Positions 1 to 9,743 of a stretch of 64,000 nt of DNA are shown piece by piece. Source of the DNA: Arthrobacter sp. Y81 (lineage in GTDB: Bacteria > Actinomycetota > Actinomycetes > Actinomycetales > Micrococcaceae). A model generated the notes under the pieces. It did not search any database. It was not told the DNA's origin and saw nothing but the letters and a program-made list of their open reading frames with translations. How positions within the stretch are numbered: the stretch's first letter is position 1; each line of letters begins with the position of its first letter. The stretch is from assembly GCF_002929335.1 (NCBI RefSeq), contig NZ_PJIL01000019.1, forward strand, positions 1-64,000. Reading direction: 5' to 3'. Both the position numbers and the translations under genes were made by a program.

Positions 1-74
1 TGACGGACCTTCCCCCGCTCCGAGCACCGGCTCCAGCAACAGGGAACCTGTCACACAACAGCCTGACACACAGG

Positions 75-191
75 GGATTCCGCACGTTTCCGGGACTTCC
101 CAGTGTTTGCAGGGGCTGGAGTCCGGTTCGAGTCCCACCTCGGGCGCGCATAACCCGTCGTCAGAGGGGTTTTTGCTTTAATGTGTGGACA
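75..191. other. attachment-site-like region A (tRNA 3'-end core)
   Basis: Positions 126-145 read like the T-loop and 3' acceptor strand of a tRNA gene (GTTCGAGTCCCACCTCGGGC), but the 5' half of a tRNA is absent and the T-stem does not pair, so this is not a functional tRNA. The same 20 bases recur at 53337-53356 beside an integrase remnant. The sequence GGATTCCGCA lies 51 bases before the core start in both places, and the motif ATGTGTGGACA follows both cores (181-191 here). This is the architecture expected of an integrase attachment site. The tRNA-Leu-like ending is inferred from the acceptor strand only. Confidence 0.6.
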
Positions 192-965
192 TTTAGCCTG
201 CGCGGTCCCTCTGACGCTGTCCGCGGTCTGTGCCTGGCCCCGCGGTCGCCTATTCGGTTGTGTGGGTTGCGGGATCAGCGTCCTGGCTGGTGAGCCCCCC
301 GCCTGCTGAATTTAGGGCTGTGAGTCGTCCCTTCTTGCTGTTTCCGGTGGACAGTTGTTGGCCTTCACTCGCTCATGGTCAGGAGTTGTGGTGACGACAT
401 GACCAAGACGTATTTTCTTCGAGGAATTTCCTCGGATAGCTACCTTCGGCGAGCCAGGAGGGTGCGCTCATCGAGTGATTGTCCGGCCAAACAGTGTGTG
501 GACATTGTCCACACACTGTCCACGGGCGGCTTTTCGACCTACATTTTGGTCCCTTGCTCATGGTTTGCCTTCACTACTTCATGCAGTTCTCTGTTGCAGG
601 CGACATGACTTTGCGGTCTGGACCGTCGGTGTCGTTGGACGCTCCGGGTTCAGCGGGAACGTCTTTGGGGGTATCTGTGGCTGGCGTGCGATTCGTCGAC
701 AGAGTGAAGGTGTGTGGGATCCGGGCTTTCTTCCGGGGCCGGTCCTGGTTTGGTGATCCGTCACACCTTTCCAAACTCGGACGCGCGGCCATGTACCACG
801 AGCGGCAGGAGAGTGAAGGCACTCGACCAGTACAAGCTCCCATTTTCAGCTGTCAATCAGACCTGGATCCCTGGCCAAGGACACGATTGAATGCATGGCC
901 GGCCAGCGTCGGGCAGCGCCATAGGATGAGCGCACATGCGGCCATCAATAACGGGGGACACGGAC
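192..965. other. intergenic stretch without a supportable gene
   Basis: No open frame here resembles a known protein. The one notable structure is the long inverted repeat at 491-519, listed separately. Confidence 0.5.
491..519. promoter_or_regulatory. perfect 13-bp inverted repeat
   Basis: ACAGTGTGTGGAC (491-503) is followed by a 3-base spacer and its exact reverse complement (507-519). A shorter version with the same TGTGGAC-N3-GTCCACA heart lies at 53227-53243, also near an attachment-like core. It could be an arm-type integrase site, an excisionase site or an operator; this is inference from the repeated motif. Confidence 0.55.
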
Positions 966-2028
966 GTGAAGTTCAATATGATCGGGGTGGCCGCCGTAGC
1001 AGTTGCGCTGTTGCTGGCAGGATGCGGAACGCCTCCTCCGGAGACGTCGACTTCGCCAAGTACGACCACGTCCGTCGCGGCCAAGAAAGTCCCGGACGTC
1101 GCCGGAAAGCCGTTCTCGGAGGCCCGCGATCTGGTGGCCGCGGCCGGCATCACATACGAGACGGTCGGCAGCGACGGGGTGAAATTCACCGAAAGACCCG
1201 ACGGCGCAGTTATTGTGGTCAGCTCAGACCCCGCGGCGGGTGAGGAGCTTCAGCCTGGTGCAGCTGTAACTTTCAAGATCAACGGCACCGAGGCGGAAGT
1301 CACTGCCGCGGCCGCCGCCAAAAAGGCAGCGGCGGCTGCCAAGGAAGCCGCGAGGGTACGGTCGCTGCGGTACAGCTTCAAATGCTCACCCTCGGGAAGT
1401 GCAATCACGGCGAAAGACAACCAGTCGTTCACCAAGCTCCAGGAAATCTGGGCGGCCCCGTCTTTCCTGAAGCTTATGTCGTGCGACCTCCGCGTCGCCG
1501 GGACGTGGTACCGGGACAAGTTCACACTGGAACCGGACGAGGCCTCCGTCGTGAAGCAGGTTGGTGCCGACGGTGGTGACATCAGTCTTCCGTCCTCGAC
1601 GTACGGAAGCGTCCTGCTGCTCTGCGCTCTGCCGCCAGCGGATGGCTGGGACACCAAGTACGGCGAGTACCCTTCCGGCGGCCCGAAGATCAGGTCCGAG
1701 GCGAAGGCCGCGGCGGCCATGTGCCCGGATGCCCCGTTCGTTGCCGAGCTGATCAGGGTCGCCGCCGGTGTGCCGCCCGCGCCCAAAAACCTCCATGGGC
1801 GACGGCACGTTCATTGTCGGCAAGGACATTGCCGAAGGCTCATACCAGCTGAAAATACCGGCTGGAGCTAATGGAGCCCATGGCTGCTACTGGGAGCGCA
1901 CAGGCCCCCAGGGTGAAACGATTGCGAACGACTTCATCTCATTCGCACCCCTAGGGCCGGTGGTCACCGTTTACGTAGGCGAAGGTTTTGTCAGCCAGAG
2001 CTGCGGCGTCTGGACACAGGGCGGCTGA
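966..2028 (+). pseudogene. PASTA-domain lipoprotein, frameshifted
   Basis: The GTG start at 966 gives a lipoprotein signal peptide ending in LLLAGC. One PASTA domain follows (KVPDVAGKPFSEARDLVAAAG, roughly residues 40-105), then an Ala/Lys-rich linker and a Cys-containing region. Near 1785-1790 a run of five A shifts the frame. The other frame continues with GDGTFIVGKDIAEGSYQ to the TGA at 2028, a C-terminal domain common in actinobacterial surface lipoproteins, with two cysteines (GCYWER and SCGVW). Removing one A restores a single protein of about 350 residues. PASTA domains usually bind cell-wall muropeptides, so a cell-surface role is likely. An upstream ATG at 936 is possible, but GGGGGA at 954-959 favours 966. 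Confidence 0.7.
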
Positions 2029-2044
2029 CCGCGCTGTGGCGACC

Positions 2045-2245
2045 CGTAGAAGCCGGGTTTCCATATCTTGGAGTCGATCAGCAGGACCGACTTGCCTGAG
2101 ACGATGGTGTGATCGACGTTGGCTTTGAAGCCGGGCATCGGGTGCGCAGGTCGTGCAGGACGGCGGCCATCTTGCCGAAACCGTTCAGCAATACCCCAAG
2201 TCTTCTGTTCAGCCCGGTGGCCCCGCGGCCGTAGACCCCGTTCAT
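2045..2245 (-). pseudogene. NERD-domain protein fragment
   Basis: Read on the minus strand, two frames together give GFGKMAAVLHDLR and then NVDHTIVSGKSVLLIDSKIW, with a one-base shift near 2138-2145. This resembles the nuclease-related NERD domain core, an Asp-His strand followed by D-x-K. The fragment lacks both ends and a start codon, and sits among insertion-sequence remnants, so it is a relic. Confidence 0.5.
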
Positions 2246-2444
2246 CAGGACCAGAGCATCCGGCCGAGGTCCAGATGCCGAGGAGGACCAGGACGCGCCG
2301 AGGACTTTGCCGCCCGGGCCGTACATCCAGTCTTCAATTTCCTTCCGGCGGAGTTCGGTCCGTAGCAGACGGTTTGGAAGCGGCACCGCCGGTTCGCCTC
2401 CGACGGGACCTAGGACCGGATCCACAGAAAGCTTATGGCTGAAG

Positions 2445-2690
2445 CAGACGCCGCGCGCAGATCGACTTGACAGTTTCGGTGGACTCGACCATCAACCGGG
2501 CCCACCAGCACGGGACGAACCTTCCCCGCGCCACAGGGGGAACTCCCGTTACAAGAAACTGTTTGCTGAACCGTCCGACCACGCCATCGGCCCTCTAGGG
2601 GCGGGCTGGGCACCAAGATCCATCGCGCCTACGACGGTAAGGCCGGCCGCTGGCGATGATTCTTGGCCCGGGACAGGGCGGCGACTCGTA
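2445..2690 (+). mobile_element. IS5-family (IS427-like) transposase remnant
   Basis: The plus strand encodes QIDLTVSVDSTINRAHQHG followed by TNLPRATGG, the region around the first catalytic Asp (VDST) of IS5/IS427-type DDE transposases. After a frameshift it continues as SDHAIG and then GLGTKIHRAYDGK, which matches the next conserved block. Both ends and the later catalytic residues are missing. It abuts the IS110 fragment, pointing to a site of repeated insertion. Confidence 0.6.
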
Positions 2691-2954
2691 GGAACCTGTC
2701 CCTTCCACTCCTACGGCGCTTACCGTGCCGTGGCTGGTGATGAAGTGAAGCAGTTTGCTGTAGCCGGCGGCTGTTGCTGCGAACTTTTGATCAGCGATGG
2801 GTTTGCCGTATTCGGTGACAACGGCGACGTGGTCTGTATCGGCGTGGGTATCAACGCCGACAATGACTTTGGGTAGTTCCTCGACCAATATGGCGACGGC
2901 CCTGCTCTTCCTGGTGTTTGTGTGTTGCACGTTGGCCATGCTGATCGAGTACAA
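2690..2954 (-). mobile_element. IS110-family transposase, N-terminal fragment
   Basis: The minus strand from the ATG at 2954 reads VIVGVDTHADTDHVAVVTE and then AVGVEGTGSY, the DEDD RuvC-like N-terminal domain of IS110 transposases with the first Asp in GVDTH and the Glu in VEGTGSY. Homology stops at GSY near 2690, and the rest of the frame is unrelated. The catalytic serine half is absent. A C-terminal IS110 fragment exists at 57.8-58.4 kb, but nothing here shows they were one copy. Confidence 0.75.
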
Positions 2955-2997
2955 GTTGGGGTCCGGCGGTGGTGATACGGCCCGCTAGACTCTCTTC

Positions 2998-4482
2998 ATG
3001 CGCAGAACGTCGGCACGAGGCCCCGACGCCGCTGGGAGGGAGCGCGTACTTATCCTGTCAGCAGGGGTAGGAGCGGGGCACAACAGCGCCGCGGCGGCGG
3101 TGCAGCAGGCGTGTGCCGCGCGCGCCGACATCGACGAGGTGCAGGTGCTGGACGTGCTGCAGGTGAGCAGCGTGCTCTACCGCACACTGCTGGGCAAGGG
3201 TTACTTCGTCCTGGTCGAGGACTTGCCCTGGCTGGTCGAGTGGGGCTACGACATCAACGACCGTCCGTTCCGGCGGCGGGGCCCAGTAGACCCCTGGACA
3301 CGGGTGAACGCTCTTCCGGTGATCGGTGCGATCAAGCGATTCCGGCCGACCGCGATCGTCTGCACGCACTTCCTGCCAGCTCAACTGCTGGCGTCACTGC
3401 TCCTTCGCGGCGTGATTGACGCGAGGACCGCCGTCGTTACAACGGACTACGACTTCCAGGGCCTATGGCTTACGGGCGCGTTCCACGCGCTCTTCCTGGC
3501 CAGGGAGGAGGGGAGGGTGGAACTGATGGCGCTGGGTTTGCCCCCCGACCGCGTCGCGGCCACGGGGATCCCTATCGCTACCCAGCTGAACGTAGCGCCT
3601 GCGCGCGATGCAAACGAGCCCCCGATGCTGCTGATCTCGGCGGGTGCGACTGGCGGCGACTATGCCGTCTCGGTCGTGCGGCAGACGCTGCACATGCGCT
3701 CGTCCTTCACGGCCACGGTCATGTGCGGACGCAACAATGCGCTGCGGCAGCGTATCGAGCAGCTGGTGGCGCCCGCTGGCGACCGCTACCGCGTGCTCGG
3801 CTTCACGGCGGAGATGCCGCAGCTGCTGCGCCGCGCCGACCTGTTTGTGGGCAAGCCGGGCGGCCTGTCGGCGTCGGAGTGCATGGCTGCAGGACTGCCC
3901 ATGGTGCTTGTGAACACCATCCCGGGGCAGGAGGTTCGCAACGGCGACTACCTGATGGAACAGGGGGCGGCGGTCCGCTGCAACACTCCCGCGACGATCG
4001 GCTGGAAGATCGACGAGCTGCTGCGGGAGCCGGGTCGCCTGCAGCGGATGCAGGCGGCGGCGCGGAGAACGGGCCGCCCTAACGCTGCAGCGGACGTGCT
4101 GACCGGACTGCTGGACGGGCCGTCCCGTCCCCTGGTCGTGACACGCGCAGCGCAGAAGACGATACTCGCCGAGAGCGAGCGGCGCGTCGTTGCGACGGAT
4201 CTGACGGGACCCTCCTCGCTGGTCCGCGTGGTCGACTTGGCTGGGGCTAGCACGGTCGCGCTGCTGCGAGCCGAGGAGCTGGGAGATCTGCAGAAGCGGT
4301 ATGCCACCCCGGACGGGGGTCTGGTACTGCGGCGCGGCGACGCGCTCATGTCGCTCAGGGGAGAGGAGCGGCGGCTGCTCCGCGCCATTCTTCGGGGGGA
4401 CGACGAGCTGCCCGTCCGCGTCGAGGGGCCCTCGCCACCCCCTCGCATCGTTCCCGCGGGACCGGCCGGACACGACCCTTAA
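2998..4482 (+). CDS. MGDG synthase-like (GT28-type) glycosyltransferase
   Basis: This is a 494-residue protein. The N-terminal third has the MGDG-synthase pattern RVLILSAGVGAGHNSAAAAV (residues about 16-35) and CTHFLPAQLL. The C-terminal half has the GT-B donor-binding block DLFVGKPGGLSASECMAAGLP (near 280-300). Family members transfer a sugar from a nucleotide donor to diacylglycerol or a related lipid at the inner membrane face. No signal peptide or membrane span is seen, as expected for a monotopic enzyme. About 110 residues after the GT-B core match nothing I recognise. It leads a plausible operon with the acyl carrier protein just downstream, so a glycolipid or acylated-glycan product is likely; donor and acceptor cannot be told. 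Confidence 0.8.
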   Translation: MRRTSARGPDAAGRERVLILSAGVGAGHNSAAAAVQQACAARADIDEVQVLDVLQVSSVLYRTLLGKGYFVLVEDLPWLVEWGYDINDRPFRRRGPVDPWTRVNALPVIGAIKRFRPTAIVCTHFLPAQLLASLLLRGVIDARTAVVTTDYDFQGLWLTGAFHALFLAREEGRVELMALGLPPDRVAATGIPIATQLNVAPARDANEPPMLLISAGATGGDYAVSVVRQTLHMRSSFTATVMCGRNNALRQRIEQLVAPAGDRYRVLGFTAEMPQLLRRADLFVGKPGGLSASECMAAGLPMVLVNTIPGQEVRNGDYLMEQGAAVRCNTPATIGWKIDELLREPGRLQRMQAAARRTGRPNAAADVLTGLLDGPSRPLVVTRAAQKTILAESERRVVATDLTGPSSLVRVVDLAGASTVALLRAEELGDLQKRYATPDGGLVLRRGDALMSLRGEERRLLRAILRGDDELPVRVEGPSPPPRIVPAGPAGHDP

Positions 4483-4494
4483 GGACTGAATTGC

Positions 4495-4526
4495 TGCAGT
4501 CACCGGAGGATGCAGTCACCGGAGGA
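4495..4526 (+). repeat. tandem 16-bp duplication carrying a ribosome-binding site
   Basis: TGCAGTCACCGGAGGA occurs twice head to tail (4495-4510 and 4511-4526). Each copy ends in a strong Shine-Dalgarno (GGAGGA). The second is followed after three bases by an ATG at 4530. Confidence 0.85.
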
Positions 4527-4555
4527 GTTATGAAGGACAGGACGCCCGTCAGGCC

Positions 4556-4777
4556 GTGCAGGCAGCTATCTGCCAGGTGCCCCCCGACGTCGAGCTTGAA
4601 AACCTCGCCGGCCGCGTCCGGCTGCGACAGGACCTAGAGCTCGACTCACTCGACTTTCTCCACCTCGTGGAAATCATCGCAAAGACCATGGGCGGTGACA
4701 TTCCGGAACGCGACTATCCGGCCGTGGCAACGGTTGACGGCATGGTCAACTACCTGGCCAGCCACGGCTCAAGGTAA
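4556..4777 (+). CDS. acyl carrier protein
   Basis: The phosphopantetheine attachment motif LDSLDFLHLV (Ser in DSL) lies in a 73-residue four-helix ACP. It would carry an acyl group as a thioester for a neighbouring enzyme. The GTG start at 4556 has no good ribosome-binding site. The ATG at 4530, which does have one, is in another frame, although the correct frame upstream still reads like ACP sequence (DARQAVQAAICQV). A one-base error or mutation between 4530 and 4556 would explain this, so the true start is probably 4530. It follows the lipid glycosyltransferase by 74 bases. Confidence 0.8.
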   Translation: MQAAICQVPPDVELENLAGRVRLRQDLELDSLDFLHLVEIIAKTMGGDIPERDYPAVATVDGMVNYLASHGSR

Positions 4778-5112
4778 CTTGGCCGACCAAGGTGGTAGCC
4801 CTCTGCCGCTGTCATCGCAATCGGGTGCCATACCTGCTGTGCTCGACATTGCCATTGGGTGTCCACTGTTGTGTGCTTACCAGGTCTCCGGCAGCACATT
4901 TGCGTGGCGACCGCTGCTGAGGCCGTTCTAATGCAGCTTTCAAAGAGCCGTTCGGTGTCATGGACGGCGAAGGCGCTTTGGGCCCGGTTCCGCGTGAACA
5001 GCATGTCGTCCGCGGCGAGCCGGACTTGGCCGTGAATCCCGGGGACAGGAGCTGGCCAGCTGCCTGGAACAGCACGGCGGTGATGGTGTGGGCGGGGCGG
5101 CTGCGCCGGTAT
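4778..5112. other. gene-poor stretch
   Basis: No convincing gene. A minus-strand frame (about 4930-5060) encodes DDMLFTRNRAQSAFAVHDTERLF, which looks protein-like, but it has no recognisable family and no proper start. Confidence 0.4.
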
Positions 5113-5406
5113 GGTCCATGAACCACTGCCGGTGTCTTCGGGGCCGCCGGCTGCGCTGCTTGGTCCGAAAGGTGGGCAGGGACTTCCAATACCCCGTCGG
5201 AGTAGGTGGCTTTGATATCTCCTTCCTTAACATCGTCGGGAAGCGGGACGCTGCGGCTGAAGGGTCCGTACCGGAATTCGGACCGGAAGCGCTTGGAGTC
5301 AAACAGTCTGTCCAGGGAGTGCATCAGCCCAGACGGGGTGCATAAGCGTGTTGAATAGCAAGGTCCAACGGGTCGTCGCGAAAGGACACCATTTCAGCAG
5401 ATCAGA
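5113..5406 (-). pseudogene. Hsp20 small heat-shock protein, internally deleted
   Basis: From the ATG at 5406 the minus strand gives MSDLLKWCPFATTRWTLLF, a typical Hsp20 start. A shift into a second frame then gives KRFRSEFRYGPFSRSVPLP and DIKATYSDGVLEVPAHL, the end of the alpha-crystallin domain. About 50 residues of the N-terminal half of that domain are missing and the frames do not match. The product, normally a cytosolic holdase of about 140 residues, cannot be made. Confidence 0.75.
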
Positions 5407-5558
5407 CATGACAGCTTCCCCAGACCCTGGGCAAGGAAGGGCCTTCAGCGGACCGGTGTCCCTCCAATAGATACTGCGGGCGAAACAGGCAACAAGGACG
5501 AAAGGCCCCCGGGCCCGCCGACGTTCGGCATTTCTGGTCTTCCGGCTAGCATTATTGG

Positions 5559-6638
5559 ATGACCACTGCGGTCCACCATTCCGAAAATGCCTTCTCGCTG
5601 GCACGCCGGGCGCGAGGAGTGGTGCGCCGCGTCCCGGTCTGGACATGGCGGCTCCTCATGCGCTCGGTGAGCTCACGTGAGCGGACGAAGTTTAACAGCG
5701 AACCCATCACGGAAGTGGACTACGTCCACGACATAAATTACCTGGGCGACAATGTGCGGGCGCACCACCTGGACGTGCTCACCCCTGCTGCTCCGGCTGT
5801 GGACAGCCCTGAGGGGAGAGCCGGGAACCAAAAGTCCTTTCCTGTCTACGTCTATTTCCACGGCGGAGGCTGGACGTCCGGGGACAAGTCAGCGCTGACC
5901 AAGTACTGCGCGAACCAGGCGCTCGGCGGGATGGTTGTGGTCAACGTCAACTACCGCCAGCCTCCCCGTTTCCACATGGGCCATGTTCTGAGGGATGCAA
6001 ATGCAGCCTTGGCGTGGGTAAGTGCGAACATAGGCCAATACGGCGGGGATCCGGAATGCGTGATCTTAGGGGGTGACTCCGCCGGCGGTCAGATCGCGGC
6101 TTTGCTCACCGCTACCATCTTCAGGCCTGAGCTCGCCGCGCACTACTCCTTGAAGCCAGCTGTCCCCGGGAAGCACCTGAAGGGACTGGTTCAGCACTGC
6201 AGCGTGGTTGATTTCTCTGTGTTTTTCAAGAGCGGCTTTGTCCTCAGCCTGAACTTCGTCCGAATGTTGCTGCCATCGGCCGGCAAGGCTAGGGGCTGGA
6301 TGCAGAGTGCCTTCTCCACTGGCCCGGGCATGGAACGGCTAAGGGCCGCGACCGGCTTCGTGTCTCCCATTGAGTGGCTCGACGGCCGCTTCCCACCGGT
6401 GTTCGTCACTACGTCCGAGCGCGACTTCTTTTACGAGGCGAACGTGAACTTCATTAAACGGCTTCAACAGAACGCCGTGCCAGTAGACATGTTGATCTAC
6501 TCCTGGGCGAACGCCAACACTGAACACACATGGCAGCAGGACTACCGCTATCCGGAATCCCAGGAAGTATACCGGCGCCTGCGCGCTTTCGTCCGGAATG
6601 TCTCACAGCAGCCTGTTGACCATGACCCCGCACCATAG
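5559..6638 (+). CDS. alpha/beta hydrolase (esterase, HSL/carboxylesterase type)
   Basis: A 359-residue protein with the oxyanion-hole motif YFHGGGWTSGD (about residues 101-111) and the nucleophile elbow GGDSAGGQIAA (Ser near 170). A later SERDFFYEAN Asp and a C-terminal His (NTEHTW) are in suitable places for the rest of the triad. HSL-type esterases cleave short acyl esters. No clear signal peptide is present, though MRSVSSRERTK shows a basic N-terminal region. Closeness to the glycosyltransferase, the ACP and the next hydrolase suggests lipid or acyl-ester metabolism. The substrate is unknown. Confidence 0.8.
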   Translation: MTTAVHHSENAFSLARRARGVVRRVPVWTWRLLMRSVSSRERTKFNSEPITEVDYVHDINYLGDNVRAHHLDVLTPAAPAVDSPEGRAGNQKSFPVYVYFHGGGWTSGDKSALTKYCANQALGGMVVVNVNYRQPPRFHMGHVLRDANAALAWVSANIGQYGGDPECVILGGDSAGGQIAALLTATIFRPELAAHYSLKPAVPGKHLKGLVQHCSVVDFSVFFKSGFVLSLNFVRMLLPSAGKARGWMQSAFSTGPGMERLRAATGFVSPIEWLDGRFPPVFVTTSERDFFYEANVNFIKRLQQNAVPVDMLIYSWANANTEHTWQQDYRYPESQEVYRRLRAFVRNVSQQPVDHDPAP

Positions 6639-6664
6639 GCAGCCGTCCGGGCTATGTTTGGACC

Positions 6665-7609
6665 ATGGCAGCGCAGACGCAGGGTCAGGAACCGTCCGGG
6701 GTCGATCCAGAGGGGAATGGCTCCGCGAGGGTTGATACGGCTGCCCTGCGGGATGCCCAACTGGGGGACGTAGACTGGACCATCCCGCCTGCTGGTTCCG
6801 TGACCATGCGCATCCCCGTACCCAGCGGTCAACTTGCGGCCTTGGCAATGGGTGACCCCGACGATCCATGGATCGTACTGGTTCCGGGCGCCACTGGCTC
6901 GAAAGAGGACTTCTCGCTCATGATGCCGGACCTGGCCGGCGGGGGCTTTTTTGTACTGAGCTATGACCTGGCCGGTCAGTATGAGTCAGCAGCAGCGGGG
7001 CCGGAGAAGCTGGTTCCACCAAAGCGGCGTTACGACTACGAACTCTTTGCCGAGGATTTCCTTGCAGTCATCGAGGCCGCCGGCAAACCCGTGCACATAG
7101 TGGCTTACTCCTTCGCCGCCATTGTTGCCCAAATCGCCTTTTCGAAGAGACCGGACCTGTTCGAGACCCTAACCCTTTTGAGCTGCCCGCCGGAGCCCGG
7201 GCAAAGCTTCCGTGGCGTCAGCCGGATCGGCCGTTTCAGCAGCTGGGCCAATGACCGGATCGGGGCAGCCCTGCTGATTTGGGGCATTCGCAGGGGTTTT
7301 GTCCCGGTTCCCAAGGGGCGCCGGCGGTTCGTCAACTACCGCTTCCGTTTTACCCGCCGGGCCTCTGTCCGGGACATCTATGGACTAATGAAGAATGCAC
7401 CGGACCTGAGGAAATTCCTGGCCGACGCCGCACTCCCGAAGTTCGTTGCGGTCGGTGAGCATGACTTATGGCCTTTGCACCTGCACCGGCGTTTCGCGCA
7501 GGCGATCGGAGCCCGGATCGCCGTCTACCGCGGCGGGCACAGTCCCTGTGAAACTTCGCCACACCAGTTCAGCCGTGACCTGCTGGTCCTTTACGGGAAG
7601 GATAGCTGA
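6665..7609 (+). CDS. alpha/beta hydrolase
   Basis: A 314-residue alpha/beta-hydrolase-fold protein. The strand VLVPGATGSKED supplies the oxyanion region, AYSFAA carries the nucleophile in a slightly atypical elbow (S-F-A-A rather than G-x-S-x-G), GEHDLWPL the acid, and GGHSPCE the histidine. It begins 26 bases after the upstream esterase and is probably co-transcribed. Thioesterase, lipase or C-C hydrolase activity is possible; the sequence does not decide. The first about 45 residues are hydrophilic and may be an extension. Confidence 0.75.
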   Translation: MAAQTQGQEPSGVDPEGNGSARVDTAALRDAQLGDVDWTIPPAGSVTMRIPVPSGQLAALAMGDPDDPWIVLVPGATGSKEDFSLMMPDLAGGGFFVLSYDLAGQYESAAAGPEKLVPPKRRYDYELFAEDFLAVIEAAGKPVHIVAYSFAAIVAQIAFSKRPDLFETLTLLSCPPEPGQSFRGVSRIGRFSSWANDRIGAALLIWGIRRGFVPVPKGRRRFVNYRFRFTRRASVRDIYGLMKNAPDLRKFLADAALPKFVAVGEHDLWPLHLHRRFAQAIGARIAVYRGGHSPCETSPHQFSRDLLVLYGKDS

Positions 7610-7681
7610 ACGGCGTCGGAACACGCGTCATCGGCGGCCCCCCCATGCACGCGCTGCCAGTGTATACGTCCCAAGCGGCGC

Positions 7682-9014
7682 TTAAGCGGCGGTTCCTCCC
7701 TGAACTCGACCCTGAATGTCACAAGGGACATCTCGAGGCGCCGCCTCAGCGATGGCCAGTTCGCGAACGGCCGCGACGAGACCCCGTCGCCTTTGCGGTT
7801 CCGAAGGCGTCACCCGATTTTGAGCAGATGAACCGCCCGCTTCTCTGCCTTCCCCAGGCGCTCCTGCCGGTTCAGCGTGCCGTGGCGTCGTCCCGAGCAA
7901 CACCCTGAGTCCCGGCACAAAGCGCGAGACGTGACCGATTCCGAAGGAGAAGAAGAGACCCAAGACGGAGACAATTAAGAACTTGGCGCCCGGCGGCGAA
8001 ACTATCTGGAGAAGCACCATCTGAAGGCTGACGACGACGAAGACGTGCAGAATATAGGCGGCGTAGCTGGCGGTGGCCATTTCGGCGAGAAACGGTGTGG
8101 TTTTGCGGAATACCTCGCGGAACGAAACCACGAGTCCCACGGACAGTCCAGTGCAGATCAGCGCTTCCAATGAGACGCGCACGAGCGAACGCCAATCGAG
8201 GCCGCCGATCGCCGTAAGGGCGTCCCACAGGTTGGACGCCTGGAGCGAGTAGACGACTGCGGCGGCTCCGCCCCCCCACGACGAGCCACACGAGACCAAC
8301 CCTGAGTGGAATCCGCCGGAACCAGTCGTTGCGGAAGGCCACAATCCCAAGCACGAACAGGCTCAGGTATTGCGCCAGGTTCGCTGGCTCAGCGGGCAAC
8401 ACATAGAACAGCGGTACCCAATGATCGACGGGGAACCACCACCGCACTACCCACGTGACCAAGATCAGAGCGGCGGCGAACACGAGTATGACGGTGTGGC
8501 TGGGCGGCGGCAGCATCCTTGCACGCCCGGGCGAACCAGCGCGGCGCGCCCAAACTACGTAGACCACGGAATACAGGAGCAGATGCCCCAGGAACCACAG
8601 GTGCAGATAGGCGCCCTGCCAGGCTCCGTTATAGAGCCCCCGGATGAGGTCGACCGGGTCAGGACGTCCGGACATGAAGTACATGAGCGGGATGTTCACG
8701 ACCAGAATGAAAAATACAAGTGGCACTCCTAGGCGCGCCCAGCGCTCCTTAAGAAAGCGACGGGAACCTTTCCGCTCGTACGGTCCAGGGAGGAGAAAAC
8801 CTGCCAGCAGGAACAGCAGACCAAGGCCTACAGCTGCGTTAACCGTGTAGAACGGGCGGAACCAGTCGCTCGTGGCCGTGTCCTTGACAGGCCAGAAGCC
8901 ACCGGTGGGCCCGTAAGCTTGCGCCGCGTGATGAATGATCACCATAGAGATGATCAGCACCCTCAGGACGTCTAGGAAGACCACACGCCCGAATGCTGCC
9001 GTCCCGGACATCAC
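7682..9014 (-). pseudogene. acyltransferase-3 family membrane protein, frameshifted
   Basis: The minus strand from 9014 starts FLDVLRVLIISMVIIHHAAQ, the signature of acyltransferase 3 (OafA/NolL-type) proteins with the catalytic-region His pair in helix 1. Several membrane helices follow. Near 8266-8280 a run of seven C on the plus strand breaks the frame, and the remaining helices continue in a second frame (EMATASYAAYILHVFVVVS). The two frames together would make a normal-length enzyme that O-acylates extracellular glycans or lipids. The last about 60 residues look non-homologous. Sequencing error in the homopolymer is as likely as mutation. Confidence 0.7.
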
Positions 9015-9258
9015 TTGTCCTTTCCGTCCATGTCATGGTGGATTTGGACCAATGCTTGTTTACAGGTGCACCGTCGCGCCAGAGCCCAATGACCTCAACA
9101 GTTCGAGCTGCGAAGCCGTCCGACGGCCGATCGAGGCGGTGGGAGGACTCCTGGACCGTAGCGACGATTCCGGCAGCGTCCGCCCCGTGTCCGGGCCATG
9201 TCCCAGCAGCCGGTGGACTAGGTCAGAAGTCAGGGGCGGGGGCACAAATAGAATCTGT

Positions 9259-9743
9259 TCATTCCGTGGCATCCGGCCGGTGGTGCATGCGACCAACCGA
9301 GTAGAGACGGAACCGGAACAGGCATGACCAGGAGCATGAGGGGCAGGCAAGCAGGCCGGTCTGCAGTGGGATCAGCTCGCTCCCGGCCACGAGGTCAAGC
9401 CTGTACGCCGTGATCAGCAGAAGCCCGGCGACCATCGTTGCACCGGACATCTCCAGCGTGGGGCGCCAACCCATGCCCATGAAACGCATCCAGGCCAACA
9501 TCTGGAGGGAGAGGCTGATCGCGATGACCAGCACCGTCAGCTCAGGCGCCAGTTGACCCAGGTTGCTATAGCCCAGCAGGGCCGCGGCGCCGAAGAACAC
9601 CAGACTCAGGAGAACCCGCCCGCGCACATCACCAGACACATCTGGATGAAGTGAAGGACGAAGCGCCCCATGGGTCGGAGCCACCCGGCAGGAGGGGCGG
9701 AACTCGGCACCAAACCCTGCCCACCAATTCGAAGTACACGCAT
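9259..9743 (-). pseudogene. small multi-span membrane protein, frameshifted
   Basis: A strong ribosome-binding site (GAGGAGGGAG) precedes the ATG at 9743. The frame reads MGRFVLHFIQMCLVMCAGGFS and stops near 9610. A second frame continues SLVFFGAAALLGYSNLG through further helices (MGWRPTLEMSGATMVAGLLL). A short out-of-frame patch (CPSCSWSC) near the end suggests two more compensating single-base changes before FRFRLYSVG. The family is unnamed, four-span and of unknown function. Confidence 0.6.

Noticed and set aside
126..145. tRNA gene
   Set aside because: Only the 3' third of a tRNA is present and the T-stem does not pair; the same is true at 53337-53356.
3463..4503. 346-codon open frame antisense to the glycosyltransferase
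   Set aside because: Composition (Arg/Gln/His-rich) and overlap with a clear enzyme mark it as a shadow.
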